From contig NZ_JAVHJP010000002.1 of the NCBI RefSeq assembly GCF_031020795.1, positions 248,001-312,000 of the forward strand: a stretch of 64,000 bases of DNA, read 5' to 3'. This DNA comes from Hydrogenophaga pseudoflava. GTDB lineage: Bacteria > Pseudomonadota > Gammaproteobacteria > Burkholderiales > Burkholderiaceae_C. The translations under genes and the position numbers were made by a program. Positions 54,185 through 63,240 of the stretch are shown here, one piece after another. Position 1 is the first letter of the stretch; the number at the start of each line of letters is the position of its first letter. Under the pieces are notes generated by a model. The model saw only the letters and a list, made by a program, of their open reading frames with translations. It searched no databases and was not told the origin of the DNA.

Positions 54185-54820
54185 TCAGCCCGTGGTCTTG
54201 GGCCAGAAATCGCAGCAGGCCGCCACGGCGCACTGGTGGCACAGCGGCTTGCGCGCCTGGCACACGTAGCGGCCGTGCAGGATCAGCCAGTGGTGGGCAT
54301 CCACCAGGTACTTCGAGGGGATGCGTTTGAGCAGTTGCTGTTCGACCGCCAGTGGGGTCTTGCCCGGCGCCAGGCCGGTGCGGTTGCCCACGCGGAAGAT
54401 GTGCGTGTCCACCGCCATGGTCGGCTCACCGAAGGCCACGTTGAGCACCACGTTGGCGGTTTTCCGGCCCACGCCCGGCAAGGCTTCCAGCGCCTCGCGC
54501 GTGCGCGGCACCAGGCCGCCGTGGCGCTCCACCAGAATGCGGCAGGTCTCCATCAGGTGCCGGGCCTTGCTGCGGTACAGGCCGATGGTCTTGATGTACG
54601 ACTCCAGGCCTTCTAGGCCCAGGTCCAGGATCTGCTGCGGCGTGTGGGCGACCGGGAAGAGCCTGCGCGTGGCCTTGTTGACGCCCACGTCCGTGGCCTG
54701 CGCAGAGAGCAGCACGGCGGCAAGCAGTTCGAACACGCTGGTGTACTCCAGCTCGGTGACAGGCTGCGGGTTGGCCGCCTGCAGGGTGGCGAAGAAGGTC
54801 TCGATCTGCGCGGGTTTCAT
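54185..54820 (-). CDS. nth: Endonuclease III
   Basis: Nth is a DNA glycosylase/AP lyase that removes oxidised pyrimidines. The 211-residue protein has the helix-hairpin-helix LPGVGRKTANVVLNVAF with the catalytic Lys, the catalytic Asp in AVDTHIFRVGNRTGL, and the C-terminal [4Fe-4S] ligands in VCQARKPLCHQCAVAACC (C-x6-C-x2-C-x5-C). ATG 54820 is chosen because MKPAQIETFFATLQ is the usual N-terminus; the longer frame overlaps the HDOD gene. Confidence 0.96.
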   Translation of the reverse strand: MKPAQIETFFATLQAANPQPVTELEYTSVFELLAAVLLSAQATDVGVNKATRRLFPVAHTPQQILDLGLEGLESYIKTIGLYRSKARHLMETCRILVERHGGLVPRTREALEALPGVGRKTANVVLNVAFGEPTMAVDTHIFRVGNRTGLAPGKTPLAVEQQLLKRIPSKYLVDAHHWLILHGRYVCQARKPLCHQCAVAACCDFWPKTTG

Positions 54821-54842
54821 GCCGCGCAGTGTAGTGCCGGGG

Positions 54843-55649
54843 TCAGTGAAGGCGCGAGGCTTCAACGTAGCGCTGCGCCTGCGGCAGGTGCTGGCGCATC
54901 CAGTCGGGGTCCACGTCCAGCGCGGCCAGCACGTCTGCGGGCAGCTCGTCCACCGTGTCGAACGAGGGGGTGGGGACGGCCGCGAGCAGTTCGGCCACGT
55001 GCAGCACCGCACCCAGGCGCGAGAACGGCTGGGCCGCCAGCGGGTCGGCAGCCGCGTCCAGCGCGCGGATCATCTCGTCGGGGAAGTCCCAGGCACGGGC
55101 CAGCTCGGCACTGACCTGGCCTTCGGTGAACCCCATGAGAGAGACTTCGCGCTCCCAGCGCGCACCGGGCGGACTCGGCTGGCGTTCGAACTCAGCCACG
55201 CAGTGGGGCGCCTTCATGCCCATCAGCAGTTCGCCCAAGCGCACCATGAAGCCGGTGAGCCAGGCCTGCTGGCTGTCGGAGCCTAGGCCGCTCGCCAGCC
55301 ATTGCGCCATGCCGCCACGCTCCTGGTTCTCGCGCCAGAAGGTCTGGCGGTCCAGCCCTGGCGTGACCGGGAAGGCGTCGTTGAACATGGAGGCCAGCGC
55401 CAGCGCACGCACCTGGGCCGTGCCGACGCGGGCGATGGCGGCCTCGATGCTGCCGACCTTCTCGTGGGCGCCGTAGTGGGCGCTGTTGGCCAGACGCAGC
55501 AGATGCACGGCCAGCGCGGGGTCGCGGGCGATCGCTTCGCACAGATGCGACAGCGGCACGTCCTCCTGGTTGAGCGAACGGATCAGGTCGTGCGCCACCT
55601 CGGGCATGACCGGCAGGGTCAGGTCCTTGAAGAATTCGGCCACCGTCAT
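54843..55649 (-). CDS. HDOD-domain protein
   Basis: The 268-residue protein is essentially one HDOD domain (about 12-205): LPVMPEVAHDLIRSLNQEDVPLSHLCEAIARDPALAVHLLRLANSA, then IARVGTAQVRALALASMF. HDOD proteins are non-catalytic HD relatives used in signalling and cell-cycle control. No second domain (EAL, GGDEF) is attached. It lies 22 bp upstream of nth in the same direction. Confidence 0.88.
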   Translation of the reverse strand: MTVAEFFKDLTLPVMPEVAHDLIRSLNQEDVPLSHLCEAIARDPALAVHLLRLANSAHYGAHEKVGSIEAAIARVGTAQVRALALASMFNDAFPVTPGLDRQTFWRENQERGGMAQWLASGLGSDSQQAWLTGFMVRLGELLMGMKAPHCVAEFERQPSPPGARWEREVSLMGFTEGQVSAELARAWDFPDEMIRALDAAADPLAAQPFSRLGAVLHVAELLAAVPTPSFDTVDELPADVLAALDVDPDWMRQHLPQAQRYVEASRLH

Positions 55650-55799
55650 GGGGCGCTCCGGTCGGCAGACGGGTTCATGGCGCTTATTTTTCCGGAAAGG
55701 ACAGTGCGGCAAAGTCCGATATCCGGTGTCTTTTCGTCCCAGTTCCGGACCGGGCGCTACCATCTCGCCACCTTTCCATTCCTCTGACGAGACATCCGC

Positions 55800-57002
55800 A
55801 TGAGCTTTGCCATCCCGTTCGCCGACCGACTGAACAATGTCGAAACTTCCGCCATCCGTGAACTCTTCAAGCTGCTGGGCAAGCCCGGCATCATCAGCTT
55901 TGCCGGGGGCTTTCCCGACAGTGCCATGTTCGACGTCGACGGCATCCGCGAAGCCGTCAACGCCGCACTGACCGAAGAAGCCGGTGGCGCGCTGCAGTAC
56001 GGCGCCACCGAGGGCTACAACCCGCTGCGCGAACAGCTGGCCGCCTTCATGACCGCCAAGGGCAACCAGGGTGTTGCGGCCGACAACCTGATCGTCACCA
56101 CCGGCAGCCAGCAGGCGCTGGACCTGGTGGGCAAGACGCTGGTGAGTCCCGGCGACAAGGTGATCGTCGAAGGCCCGACCTTCCTGGCCACCATCCAGTG
56201 CTTCCGCCTCTATGGTGCGCAGCTGGTGACGGCACCGGTGGACGGGCAGGGCGTGGACACCGACCGGCTCGAAAAGCTCATCGTAGAACACAAGCCCAAG
56301 TTCATCTACCTCATTCCCACCTTCGGCAACCCCAGCGGCGCCATGCTCAGCCTGGAGCGCCGCAGGAAAGTGCTTGAACTTGCCGTGCAGCACAACGTGC
56401 TGGTGGTGGAGGACGATCCGTACGGCGACCTGTACTTCGGCGACGCCCCGCCGCCCAGCCTGCTGGCGCTCAGCGGCCAGGTGCCCGGCAGCCGCGAGCG
56501 CCTGGTGCACTGCGGCTCGCTGTCCAAGGTGCTGAGCCCCGGCCTGCGCGTGGGCTGGATGGTCGGCCCGGCCGAGTTGCTGGCCAAGGCCACCATGTGC
56601 AAGCAGTTCAGCGACGCCCACACCAGCACCTTCGCCCAGGCCACCGCGGCCCAGTACCTCAAGGCCGGCCGCATGCCGGCCACCCTCGCCAAGGTGCGTG
56701 CGGTTTACGCCGAGCGCGCCGCCACCATGGGCCATGCCCTGCGCCGTGAATTGGGAGAGGCCATCGAGTTCGTGCAGCCGCAGGGCGGCCTGTTCGTCTG
56801 GGCGCGCCTCACGGGCGCAGGTGGCAAGGTGGCCGATGGCGGTGAGCTGGCCAGACGTGCCATCGAAAAAGGCGTGGCTTTTGTACCGGGGGCACCGTTC
56901 TACGCCAGCAACCCCGATCATTCGACCCTGCGTCTGTCGTTTGCGACCGTGGGCCTGGACAAGATCGAGGAAGGCGTGGGGCGGCTGGGTGCCGCACTCT
57001 GA
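55800..57002 (+). CDS. PLP-dependent aminotransferase (2-aminoadipate / MocR-like class I)
   Basis: The 400-residue protein is of the class I fold subgroup that includes LysN and multisubstrate aminotransferases. Motifs are IISFAGGFPDSAMFDVDGIREAV, LQYGATEGYNPLREQLAAFM, PTFGNPSGAMLSLERR, VVEDDPYGDLYF and the PLP lysine in HCGSLSKVLSPGLRVGW. No N-terminal GntR-type DNA-binding domain is present, so it is an enzyme, not a regulator. It faces away from the HDOD gene. The substrate is not resolved. Confidence 0.87.
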   Translation: MSFAIPFADRLNNVETSAIRELFKLLGKPGIISFAGGFPDSAMFDVDGIREAVNAALTEEAGGALQYGATEGYNPLREQLAAFMTAKGNQGVAADNLIVTTGSQQALDLVGKTLVSPGDKVIVEGPTFLATIQCFRLYGAQLVTAPVDGQGVDTDRLEKLIVEHKPKFIYLIPTFGNPSGAMLSLERRRKVLELAVQHNVLVVEDDPYGDLYFGDAPPPSLLALSGQVPGSRERLVHCGSLSKVLSPGLRVGWMVGPAELLAKATMCKQFSDAHTSTFAQATAAQYLKAGRMPATLAKVRAVYAERAATMGHALRRELGEAIEFVQPQGGLFVWARLTGAGGKVADGGELARRAIEKGVAFVPGAPFYASNPDHSTLRLSFATVGLDKIEEGVGRLGAAL

Positions 57003-57031
57003 ACCGCGCGCCGCCGGATGCGCCGACTGGC

Positions 57032-57406
57032 TCAGGCCCCGGGCATCCGGGACCGGAGCAGGCTGTCGGGCAGGGTGCCCCTGAACAGGGGGCGCAGAGA
57101 TTCGAGCGCGCGAATCGCGTGAGGTTCGTTGTGACGCTGGCACAGGTCCGCGTAGAGTTCGGCCCGTGCGTACCACAGCCCTTCGGCATCCCGGGTGTGG
57201 TAGATGCGGTGGTGCAGCCGCGGGTTGTTCAGGCGCCCGTCTTCGCCATGCAGGCGCAGCATGGCCAGGCGAATGCGCGCCACGTCGGCATCGGTGTGGC
57301 GGACCTTCTCGACGCCCAGCAACGACCCCAGACCTTCTCGCAAGGTGCTGGAGAGGGTTGAAAGGGTGGACAACGGCCCCTGGAAGACGGAGTGCTGGCG
57401 GCTCAC
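57032..57406 (-). CDS. Conserved hypothetical protein
   Basis: The 124-residue protein has a Ser/Thr/Leu-rich N-terminus. A helical segment follows, DADVARIRLAMLRLHGEDGRLNNPRLHHRIYHTRDAEGLWYARAEL, then ALESLRPLFRGTLPDSL. I do not recognise a function or catalytic motif. It converges on the aminotransferase gene and lies downstream of the acyltransferase gene on the same strand. Confidence 0.65.
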   Translation of the reverse strand: MSRQHSVFQGPLSTLSTLSSTLREGLGSLLGVEKVRHTDADVARIRLAMLRLHGEDGRLNNPRLHHRIYHTRDAEGLWYARAELYADLCQRHNEPHAIRALESLRPLFRGTLPDSLLRSRMPGA

Positions 57407-57469
57407 CCCGCCAGATTACCTAATTTTGGGGATGTCGGGTGTGTTGTCTCGAAACGTTTTGTGCTCTTG

Positions 57470-58075
57470 TTACAGTTCGGCCGGCCCGGTCGCAGTGAAC
57501 TGGGTGGCGTTCTTTCCCCGGAACGGCTGATAGAAGGCCTTGATGCGCGCCATGTCGGCGTCGATGTTGCCGGTGGGCTCGAACACCGGCCCCAGACCAC
57601 TGCGTTTGGTGGCGTAGTCCATGTAGGCCAGGATGATCGGCACCTGCGCGGTGGTGGCGATGTAGTAGAAGCCGGTCTTCCAGTAGCGGGTCTTGCTGCG
57701 AGTGCCTTCGGGCGGCACGATCAGCTGAAGCGGACCGTCGGCGGCCTGGATCGCCTGGGCCGAGGCGGCGACCAGGTTGTTGGACTTCGACCGGTCCACC
57801 GCAATGCCGCCGAGCCAGCGCATCAGCCCGCCGAAGGGGAAACGGAAGATGCTGGCCTTGCCCATCCAGTAGGGGTTGAGCCGCAGCGCGAACGCGACCA
57901 TCAGCGTGTAAGGCAGGTCCCAGTTGCTGGTGTGCGGGGCGGCGATGAAGACACTTTTTGTTGCGCTGGCGGGCAGCTGGCCTTCGACGGTCCAGCCGGC
58001 GAGCCGCAGAAAGCCGGTGGACAAGGCTCGCAGCAGGGGAGCGACCACCGGGGTGGTGAAGATGGTGCGGTGCAT
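57470..58075 (-). CDS. 1-acyl-glycerol-3-phosphate acyltransferase-like protein
   Basis: The 201-residue protein has the PlsC-type H-x4-D motif (APHTSNWDLPY) and the EGTR substrate motif (PPEGTRSKTRYWKTGFYYIA). These mark acyltransferases acting on lysophosphatidate or related lipids. It is shorter than housekeeping PlsC and has no clear N-terminal membrane helix, so it may act on a different acceptor. It is divergent from the hydrolase gene. Confidence 0.83.
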   Translation of the reverse strand: MHRTIFTTPVVAPLLRALSTGFLRLAGWTVEGQLPASATKSVFIAAPHTSNWDLPYTLMVAFALRLNPYWMGKASIFRFPFGGLMRWLGGIAVDRSKSNNLVAASAQAIQAADGPLQLIVPPEGTRSKTRYWKTGFYYIATTAQVPIILAYMDYATKRSGLGPVFEPTGNIDADMARIKAFYQPFRGKNATQFTATGPAEL

Positions 58076-58167
58076 GGCGGGCGCTATTGTCGGTGACGCC
58101 GGCGCGACCGGATTTGACGGGGGTCACGCTACCATCGCCCGCTCGAATCACCCGAGGAGACCGCGAC

Positions 58168-58992
58168 ATGACGCAGACGCTGACCGTGCAGGACATCGAG
58201 GTCCTGGTCGACGGCGAGGGCCCGACCGTCGTCATGCTGCACGGCTGGCCCGACTCGCCCGCGCTGTGGGACGAGTCGGTGGCGGCGTTGCGGGACGGCT
58301 ACCGCTGCGTGCGGTTCGCCCTGCCGGGTTACGACCTGCGCCGGCCGCCCCGTCCGGTGTCGGTGAACGACATGTGCGCCCTGGTGGGCGCCGTGGTCGA
58401 CGCGGTCAGCCTTGGCCAGAAAGTGACGCTGATGCTGCACGACTGGGGCTGCTTCTTCGGCTACGAGTACGCCGCCCGCCACCCGGACCGGGTGGCCCGT
58501 GTGGTGGCGGCCGACATCGGCGACACCAACACTGGCGCCTACCTCCAGTCGCTGAAGATGAAGGAAAAACTCATGATCGCCGGCTACCAGCTGTGGCTGG
58601 CGGTGGCCTGGAAGCTCGGGCCGGTGCTGCCGGGGCTGGCCAACCGCATGACGCGCTGGATGGCACGCACCATCGGCTGCCGCACGCCCGCGGCCCAGAT
58701 CGCCTGGCAGATGAACTACCCCTACGCGATGCAGTGGTTCGGCACGCTGGGCGGCCTGCGCGGTGTGGCGCGGGTCGACAAGGTGTTCGGCCCGAAGCTG
58801 CCGACGCTGTTCTTCTTCGGCAAACGCAAGCCCTTCATGTTCCATTCTGCGCGCTGGCTGGCGCAGCTCGCCACCACACCGGGTTCCGAAGCCCATGGCC
58901 TGGACGCCGGCCACTGGCTGATGAAGCAGAAGCCCGAGCCCTTCAACCGCACGGTGCGCGACTGGCTGGACCGGGCGCACGCTGCCGCATGA
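58168..58992 (+). CDS. Alpha/beta hydrolase, epoxide-hydrolase-like
   Basis: The 274-residue protein has the alpha/beta hydrolase order: oxyanion HGWPDSPALW, the nucleophile elbow LMLHDWGCFFGYEYA, and the late His in LDAGHWLMKQKPE. An Asp nucleophile in HDWG is characteristic of epoxide hydrolases and haloalkane dehalogenases rather than esterases. ATG 58168 follows GAGGAG. The DUF3820 gene overlaps its stop by 4 bp. The natural substrate is unknown. Confidence 0.85.
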   Translation: MTQTLTVQDIEVLVDGEGPTVVMLHGWPDSPALWDESVAALRDGYRCVRFALPGYDLRRPPRPVSVNDMCALVGAVVDAVSLGQKVTLMLHDWGCFFGYEYAARHPDRVARVVAADIGDTNTGAYLQSLKMKEKLMIAGYQLWLAVAWKLGPVLPGLANRMTRWMARTIGCRTPAAQIAWQMNYPYAMQWFGTLGGLRGVARVDKVFGPKLPTLFFFGKRKPFMFHSARWLAQLATTPGSEAHGLDAGHWLMKQKPEPFNRTVRDWLDRAHAAA

Positions 58993-59225
58993 AGGCCGAG
59001 GAGCTGGAGCGCCTGCTGACGGTGGAGATGCCCTACGGCAAGTACAAGGGCCGGGTGATCGCGGACCTGCCGGGGCATTACCTCAACTGGTTCGCGCGCG
59101 AGGGCTTTCCGAGAGGGGATCTCGGACGGTTGATCGCCCTGATGCACGAGATCGACCACAACGGCCTGGGCGAGCTGCTCACGCCGCTGCGCAGCGCCCG
59201 GCGAACTACGGTACGCGGGTCCTGA
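58989..59225 (+). CDS. DUF3820-family small protein
   Basis: The 78-residue protein has the DUF3820 pattern MPYGKYKGRVIADLPGHYLNWFAREGFPRGDLG. The family is sometimes called putative quorum-sensing-regulated virulence factor; its biochemical role is unclear. It is translated from an ATG overlapping the hydrolase stop. Its 3' end overlaps the converging exonuclease gene by 20 bp. Confidence 0.85.
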   Translation: MKAEELERLLTVEMPYGKYKGRVIADLPGHYLNWFAREGFPRGDLGRLIALMHEIDHNGLGELLTPLRSARRTTVRGS

Positions 59226-59808
59226 GCGCCTCGTGCACCACGGCCGCGGCCCAGGCGTCGTTGGCCGCGTAGACGAGCTGGCCCTCGGTCAGGCGCGGGT
59301 GGGCCCAGTTGGAGGTGGCGGCCTTCTTGGACTTGATGAAGCGCTGCCCGAACAGCACCGCCACTGCGCCCTTGACACCCATGTCCTTGCGGTAGCCGCG
59401 CTCGCGGAACAGGTGGTTGAGCTCGATCACGCCCCGCGGCTCGACACCCAGCTTGGCGCGGATGCGCTTGGTGTCGTCGCCCAGGCCGAAGCCGGCCTTG
59501 CTGTGCCCGCCCTCGGCCATCACCTGCGCCGCAAGGTCGCGGCTGGCGCTGTCGTGCAGCTGGAACACCCAGGCCCGCTCCAGCGTCGCCAGCTGCAGGA
59601 TGTGCGGCCCGTCGGACACCTCGCCCTGCACGAAGGTGGGCTTGCTCTCGGTGTCGAAGCCCCAGTGCGGGTGGTCGCGCAGCGCTGCCACGGCCTCACG
59701 CGCGGCCGCTGCCGTGTTGACAAGTGCAATGCGGTCCAGGCCCAGTCGGGGGAACTCAGGCAGCAGGGCGATCTCGTCCTTGCCGGGCGTGTGGCGGGTG
59801 GTGTTCAT
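59206..59808 (-). CDS. RNase D-like 3'-5' exonuclease
   Basis: The 200-residue DEDDy-type exonuclease has Asp-Glu in HWGFDTESKPTF, the second Asp in GFGLGDDTKRI, and Tyr-x3-Asp in VYAANDAWAAAVVHEAL. No HRDC domain follows, so it is a single-domain member of the RNase D/WRN exonuclease family and not full-length Rnd. A role in RNA or DNA end trimming is inferred. Confidence 0.87.
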   Translation of the reverse strand: MNTTRHTPGKDEIALLPEFPRLGLDRIALVNTAAAAREAVAALRDHPHWGFDTESKPTFVQGEVSDGPHILQLATLERAWVFQLHDSASRDLAAQVMAEGGHSKAGFGLGDDTKRIRAKLGVEPRGVIELNHLFRERGYRKDMGVKGAVAVLFGQRFIKSKKAATSNWAHPRLTEGQLVYAANDAWAAAVVHEALRTRVP

Positions 59809-59864
59809 GGTCGGCGTGCCGTGGGCGGCGCAGGATAATCGGGCATTGTGCCTGTCGCCCCGCC

Positions 59865-60173
59865 ATGACCTACACCCTCAAGCTCTACGTGCCCGACGAC
59901 ACCCCGTCCGGCCAGCGCCAGGCCGCCGAGCGCCTGTTCCGTGAAACGCTGGAGGGGGCGTTGGGAGACCCCACGCTGGTGGCGCCGGTCTACCGTGCCT
60001 ATCTGGGCATCGTGGCGCAGCACGGCGAGACGCCCGACCCCGAATCGCTGACGGTCGAGGAGCGCACCGTGCTGGAACACTGGCAGATGGCCGAAGCCGC
60101 GGCGCTGGCCGCTGTGTTCGGCCCGCACCGCCACCTGGACGAAGGCGGTTACGACATTGTGCTGCCCGCATAA
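59865..60173 (+). CDS. Conserved hypothetical protein
   Basis: The 102-residue protein begins MTYTLKLYVPDDTPSGQRQAAE and ends DEGGYDIVLPA. The predicted pattern is a beta strand, two or three helices and a C-terminal strand. No known catalytic motif is visible. It lies 54 bp before the DUF6172 gene and is divergent from the exonuclease. Confidence 0.65.
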   Translation: MTYTLKLYVPDDTPSGQRQAAERLFRETLEGALGDPTLVAPVYRAYLGIVAQHGETPDPESLTVEERTVLEHWQMAEAAALAAVFGPHRHLDEGGYDIVLPA

Positions 60174-60227
60174 TCCGGGTCCGTTTGACGTCCTGCCGGG
60201 GCGAACGCACCCTACCAAGGACACGCC

Positions 60228-60551
60228 ATGAGAAAAACCTACCCGCTGCGCCCCGAGGGCAAGCACCCCGACCGCGTGCTCGACGCCGTCAAGCACGACA
60301 TCCGCAAATACCAGAAGCGCGAACGCCGCCGCGAACTGCCCGAGGGCGCCCAGTTCTGGGACTTCGATTGCCGCTTCGGCGCCGACAAGGACAGCGCGCA
60401 GACCGTGCACCCGGGCGAGCTGATGAACCTGCTGGACGCGCTGGCCAAAGACGGTGCCACGCAGTGTTACGTCGAGCTGCTGGCCAAACCGGGGGTGCGC
60501 AAGCCGCGGCCTGCAGGCGCCGAGCCCGAAGCCGCCAGCGACGCAGAGTAA
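60228..60551 (+). CDS. DUF6172-like conserved protein
   Basis: The 107-residue protein has the pattern MRKTYPLRPEGKHPDRVLDAVKHDIRKYQKRERRRELP and FWDFDCRFG. It then reads VHPGELMNLLDALAKDGATQCYVELLAKPG. This resembles the small DUF6172 family common in proteobacteria, with no known function. The tail is acidic and poorly conserved. Confidence 0.75.
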   Translation: MRKTYPLRPEGKHPDRVLDAVKHDIRKYQKRERRRELPEGAQFWDFDCRFGADKDSAQTVHPGELMNLLDALAKDGATQCYVELLAKPGVRKPRPAGAEPEAASDAE

Positions 60552-60568
60552 GAGTTTCGCCGCCGGGC

Positions 60569-60633
60569 CGCCCCAAGGTGAAATGCGCCCCCCGGGGGGG
60601 CAGCGACCCGCGCAGCGGCGGAGCGTGGGGGCT
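60569..60633. repeat. GC-rich palindromic intergenic element
   Basis: The gap between two converging genes holds GCGCCCCCCGGGGGGGC and flanking GC-rich arms. A CGACCCGCGCAGCGGCGGAG segment follows. Elements of this composition are repeated between genes in Comamonadaceae genomes (from general knowledge). Only one copy is seen here. It may act as a bidirectional transcript end. Confidence 0.45.
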
Positions 60634-61092
60634 CTATTCCTTGTCGTCCTCGTCGTTGATCGATGCGCTCCAGCGGTCGTTCCACTCGGCGGGCGGTTTC
60701 TGCCAGGCGTCGAGTTCGCGGCGGTCGCGTTTGCTCGGCCGGCCCTGGACGATGCTCTCGGCCGGCTCGGGGGCCAGGCGCCGCCGCTCGGCCGCGGCCT
60801 GGCGCTGCGCCACCGACTCGGCGGTTTCTTCGTACAGCAGGGCCGCCGCCGTGGCCGGGCCGCGCACACCGCTGAGCGCCCTCACCACCAGGGTTCGCTG
60901 CACGCTGCCGGTGCGCAGCTCGACCACGTCGCCGATGCGCACCTCGCGCGCCGGCTTCACGGGCGCGCCGTTGACGCGGACGCGGCCTTTGTCGATCTCT
61001 TCGGCGCTGAGCGAGCGGGTCTTGTAGAACCGGGCGGCCCAGAGCCACTTGTCCAGCCGGACCCGGCCGCCTTCCTGTGCATCACTGGCCAT
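60634..61092 (-). CDS. S4-domain RNA-binding protein (Hsp15-like)
   Basis: The 152-residue protein has an S4 RNA-binding domain at about residues 10-70 (VRLDKWLWAARFYKTRSLSAEEIDKGRVRVNGAPVKPAREVRIGD). A charged C-terminal tail follows (Arg/Glu/Ala-rich). It matches Hsp15, which rescues stalled 50S subunits with peptidyl-tRNA after heat shock. ATG 61092 overlaps the end of the histidine kinase gene by 11 bp. Confidence 0.87.
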   Translation of the reverse strand: MASDAQEGGRVRLDKWLWAARFYKTRSLSAEEIDKGRVRVNGAPVKPAREVRIGDVVELRTGSVQRTLVVRALSGVRGPATAAALLYEETAESVAQRQAAAERRRLAPEPAESIVQGRPSKRDRRELDAWQKPPAEWNDRWSASINDEDDKE

Positions 61093-62521
61093 GGGGTGCC
61101 TCCGTTTCCTGATGCGCCAGCGGCAACCGCACCGTGGCGTCCAGCCCGCCGACGCGCCCGCGCACCATGCGGTTCTCCAGCTCGATGCTGCCGCCCAGCG
61201 ACTGCACGATGCCTTGGCAGATGGCCAGCCCCAGGCCGGAGCCGGCACCCGAGGGGCGGGCGCCGTGGTCGGTGGCGAAGGGCTGGAACAGGCGCTCTCG
61301 AAGGTGGTCGGAGATGCCCGGGCCGCTGTCGCTGATGGACAGCGCCGCGGTGCGCTCGTCGCACACCATGCTCACCGCCAGGCGCGATTCGGCCGGGCAG
61401 TGCTTGATGGCGTTGTGCAGCAGGTTGCGCCCGAGTTCGCGCAGCGCCCATTCGTGCGAGCGCACCGGGGCGCGGACCACGTCCAGCGAAAAGTCGAGGC
61501 CGCGGTCGGCGATCAGCGGGGCCAGGTCCAGCGCCACGGCACGCACCACCTCGCCCCAGTCGACCACCGGAGCGTCGCGCTCCTGGCGCAGCTGCTCGAC
61601 CTTGGCCAGGGCCAGCATCTGGTTGGCCAGCTCGGTGGCGCGGTCGACGGTGTGCCCGATCTCGTCCAGCGCCTGCAGCGGCGGCACATCGCCGCGCCGG
61701 GCCGACTGCACCTGGGTCTTGAGCACGGCCAGCGGGGTGCGCAGCTGGTGCGAGGTGTCGCGCACGAAGCGCTTCTGGTGGTCCAGCAGATGCGCCAGCC
61801 GCAGCATGTGCTGGTTGGTCGCCTCCAGCAGGGGCAGCAGTTCGCGCGGGGCGCTGTTGGTGGGCAGGGGGGACAGGTCGTTGTCGCTGCGATGGGCCAG
61901 CGCGTGGCTGATGGAGCGCACCGGGCGCGTGGCGCGCTGCACCACGACCACCACCACCAGCACGATCACCACCACCAGAGCCGCCTGGCGCCACAGGGTG
62001 TCGATCAGGATCTGCCGCGCGAGGGTCTGGCGCAGTTCCAGCGTCTCGGCCACCTGGATGGTGGCCATGCCCTGACCGGCCTCGCCCGCCACTGGCTGCA
62101 ACAGCACCGCCATGCGGACCGGCGCGCCGCGGTAGGCGTCGTCGTAGAAGTGCACCAGGGCCGCGTAGATCTTCTGGTCGGGCAGGCGGGTTTTGGGCGG
62201 GGGCAGGTCTTCGAAGCCAGAGACCATCTCGTCGCGAAAGCCGCTGACCCGGTAGAAAAGGCGGCTGCGGTTGTCGGCCTCGAAGGCCTCCAGCGCGGAG
62301 TAGAGCAGCGACGAGCGCACGCTGGGCTGGCCACCGATGCGCACCACCTCCAGCTGCTCGCCCAGCGACTTGGCTGTGGCCAGCAGGGTGCGGTCGTAGG
62401 CGGTGTCGGCGCCCGCCAGCGCCTGCCGGTAAAGCACCACCGTGTTGATGACCACGAAGCCGAACAGCGGCAGCAGGATGCCCAGCAGCAGCGTGCGGCG
62501 CAGCGAGAGCGGAGCGCTCAA
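61082..62521 (-). CDS. Sensor histidine kinase, TctE-like
   Basis: The 479-residue membrane kinase has two transmembrane helices (about 9-30 and 183-205). A periplasmic 2CSK-type sensor domain of about 150 residues lies between them. A short HAMP-like segment follows. The phospho-acceptor His lies in RFVRDTSHQLRTPLAVLKTQ, with the N-box in LGRNLLHNAIKHCP and G-boxes DSGPGIS and GAGSGLGLAICQGI. It pairs with the response regulator gene 10 bp upstream. TctE proteins sense tricarboxylates, but the ligand here is unknown. Confidence 0.9.
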   Translation of the reverse strand: MSAPLSLRRTLLLGILLPLFGFVVINTVVLYRQALAGADTAYDRTLLATAKSLGEQLEVVRIGGQPSVRSSLLYSALEAFEADNRSRLFYRVSGFRDEMVSGFEDLPPPKTRLPDQKIYAALVHFYDDAYRGAPVRMAVLLQPVAGEAGQGMATIQVAETLELRQTLARQILIDTLWRQAALVVVIVLVVVVVVQRATRPVRSISHALAHRSDNDLSPLPTNSAPRELLPLLEATNQHMLRLAHLLDHQKRFVRDTSHQLRTPLAVLKTQVQSARRGDVPPLQALDEIGHTVDRATELANQMLALAKVEQLRQERDAPVVDWGEVVRAVALDLAPLIADRGLDFSLDVVRAPVRSHEWALRELGRNLLHNAIKHCPAESRLAVSMVCDERTAALSISDSGPGISDHLRERLFQPFATDHGARPSGAGSGLGLAICQGIVQSLGGSIELENRMVRGRVGGLDATVRLPLAHQETEAPHGQ

Positions 62522-62531
62522 GGGACGTTCC

Positions 62532-63221
62532 TCAAGCCGCCGCCTTCAACAGGTAGCCCAGCCCGCGCAGCGTCACCAGCTGGGCACCGGTGTGGCCGAT
62601 CTTCTTGCGCAGCCGGTAGGCCACCACCTCGATGGCTTCGGGCTGCACATGGGCCTCGCCGGGGAACACCAGCTCGAACAGGCGTTCCTTGGTGATGGCC
62701 TGGCCAGGCTGTGACAGCACCGCGCGCAGCAGCGCCAGTTCGCGCGGCGCCAGCTCCATCGGCTCGCCGCCATGGTAGACGGCGCCGCTGTCGCGGTCGA
62801 TCTGCATGCCGCACCAGCCGGCGCTGCGCGCAGGCAGGGTACCGGGGCTGTCGGCGGCCTCGGCCGAACGGCGCACCAGGGCGCGCACCCGGGCCTCCAG
62901 TTCGTCCAGATCAAAGGGCTTGGGCAGGTAGTCGTCGGCGCCGGTGTTCAGCCCGATGATGCGGTCGCCCACGGTGCCGCGCGCGGTGAGGATGATCACC
63001 GGCGTCTTCAGGCCTTCGGCGCGCGCGTCGCCCAGCACCTGCAGGCCGTCGCGCCCGGGCAGGCTCAGGTCCAGCAGCACCACGTCGGGCAGGCTGGATC
63101 GCCACAGTGCCAGCGCCTTGTCTCCGTCGCCGCAGGTGAGCACCTGCATGCCGCGTCGTTCCAGCGTGCGCTGCAGGGTGGCCTGCATGGTGGGGTTGTC
63201 TTCGACCAGAAGCAGTTTCAT
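62532..63221 (-). CDS. OmpR-family response regulator, TctD-like
   Basis: The 229-residue regulator has a receiver domain (1-115) with acidic residues LLVEDNP, the phosphorylatable Asp51 in VVLLDLSLPGRDG, and the conserved Lys in DDYLPKPFDLDEL. A winged-helix output domain follows (about 130-225) with LAPRELALLRAVLSQPGQAITKERLFELVF and IEVVAYRLRKKIG. It precedes the cognate kinase gene. Confidence 0.92.
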   Translation of the reverse strand: MKLLLVEDNPTMQATLQRTLERRGMQVLTCGDGDKALALWRSSLPDVVLLDLSLPGRDGLQVLGDARAEGLKTPVIILTARGTVGDRIIGLNTGADDYLPKPFDLDELEARVRALVRRSAEAADSPGTLPARSAGWCGMQIDRDSGAVYHGGEPMELAPRELALLRAVLSQPGQAITKERLFELVFPGEAHVQPEAIEVVAYRLRKKIGHTGAQLVTLRGLGYLLKAAA

Positions 63222-63240
63222 CGCGGGGCAGGGCGGCGGC

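Noticed and set aside
60569..60633. GC-rich element considered as a transposon end or attachment site
   Set aside because: No transposase, target duplication or second copy is present in the window. An intergenic palindromic repeat is the simpler reading.
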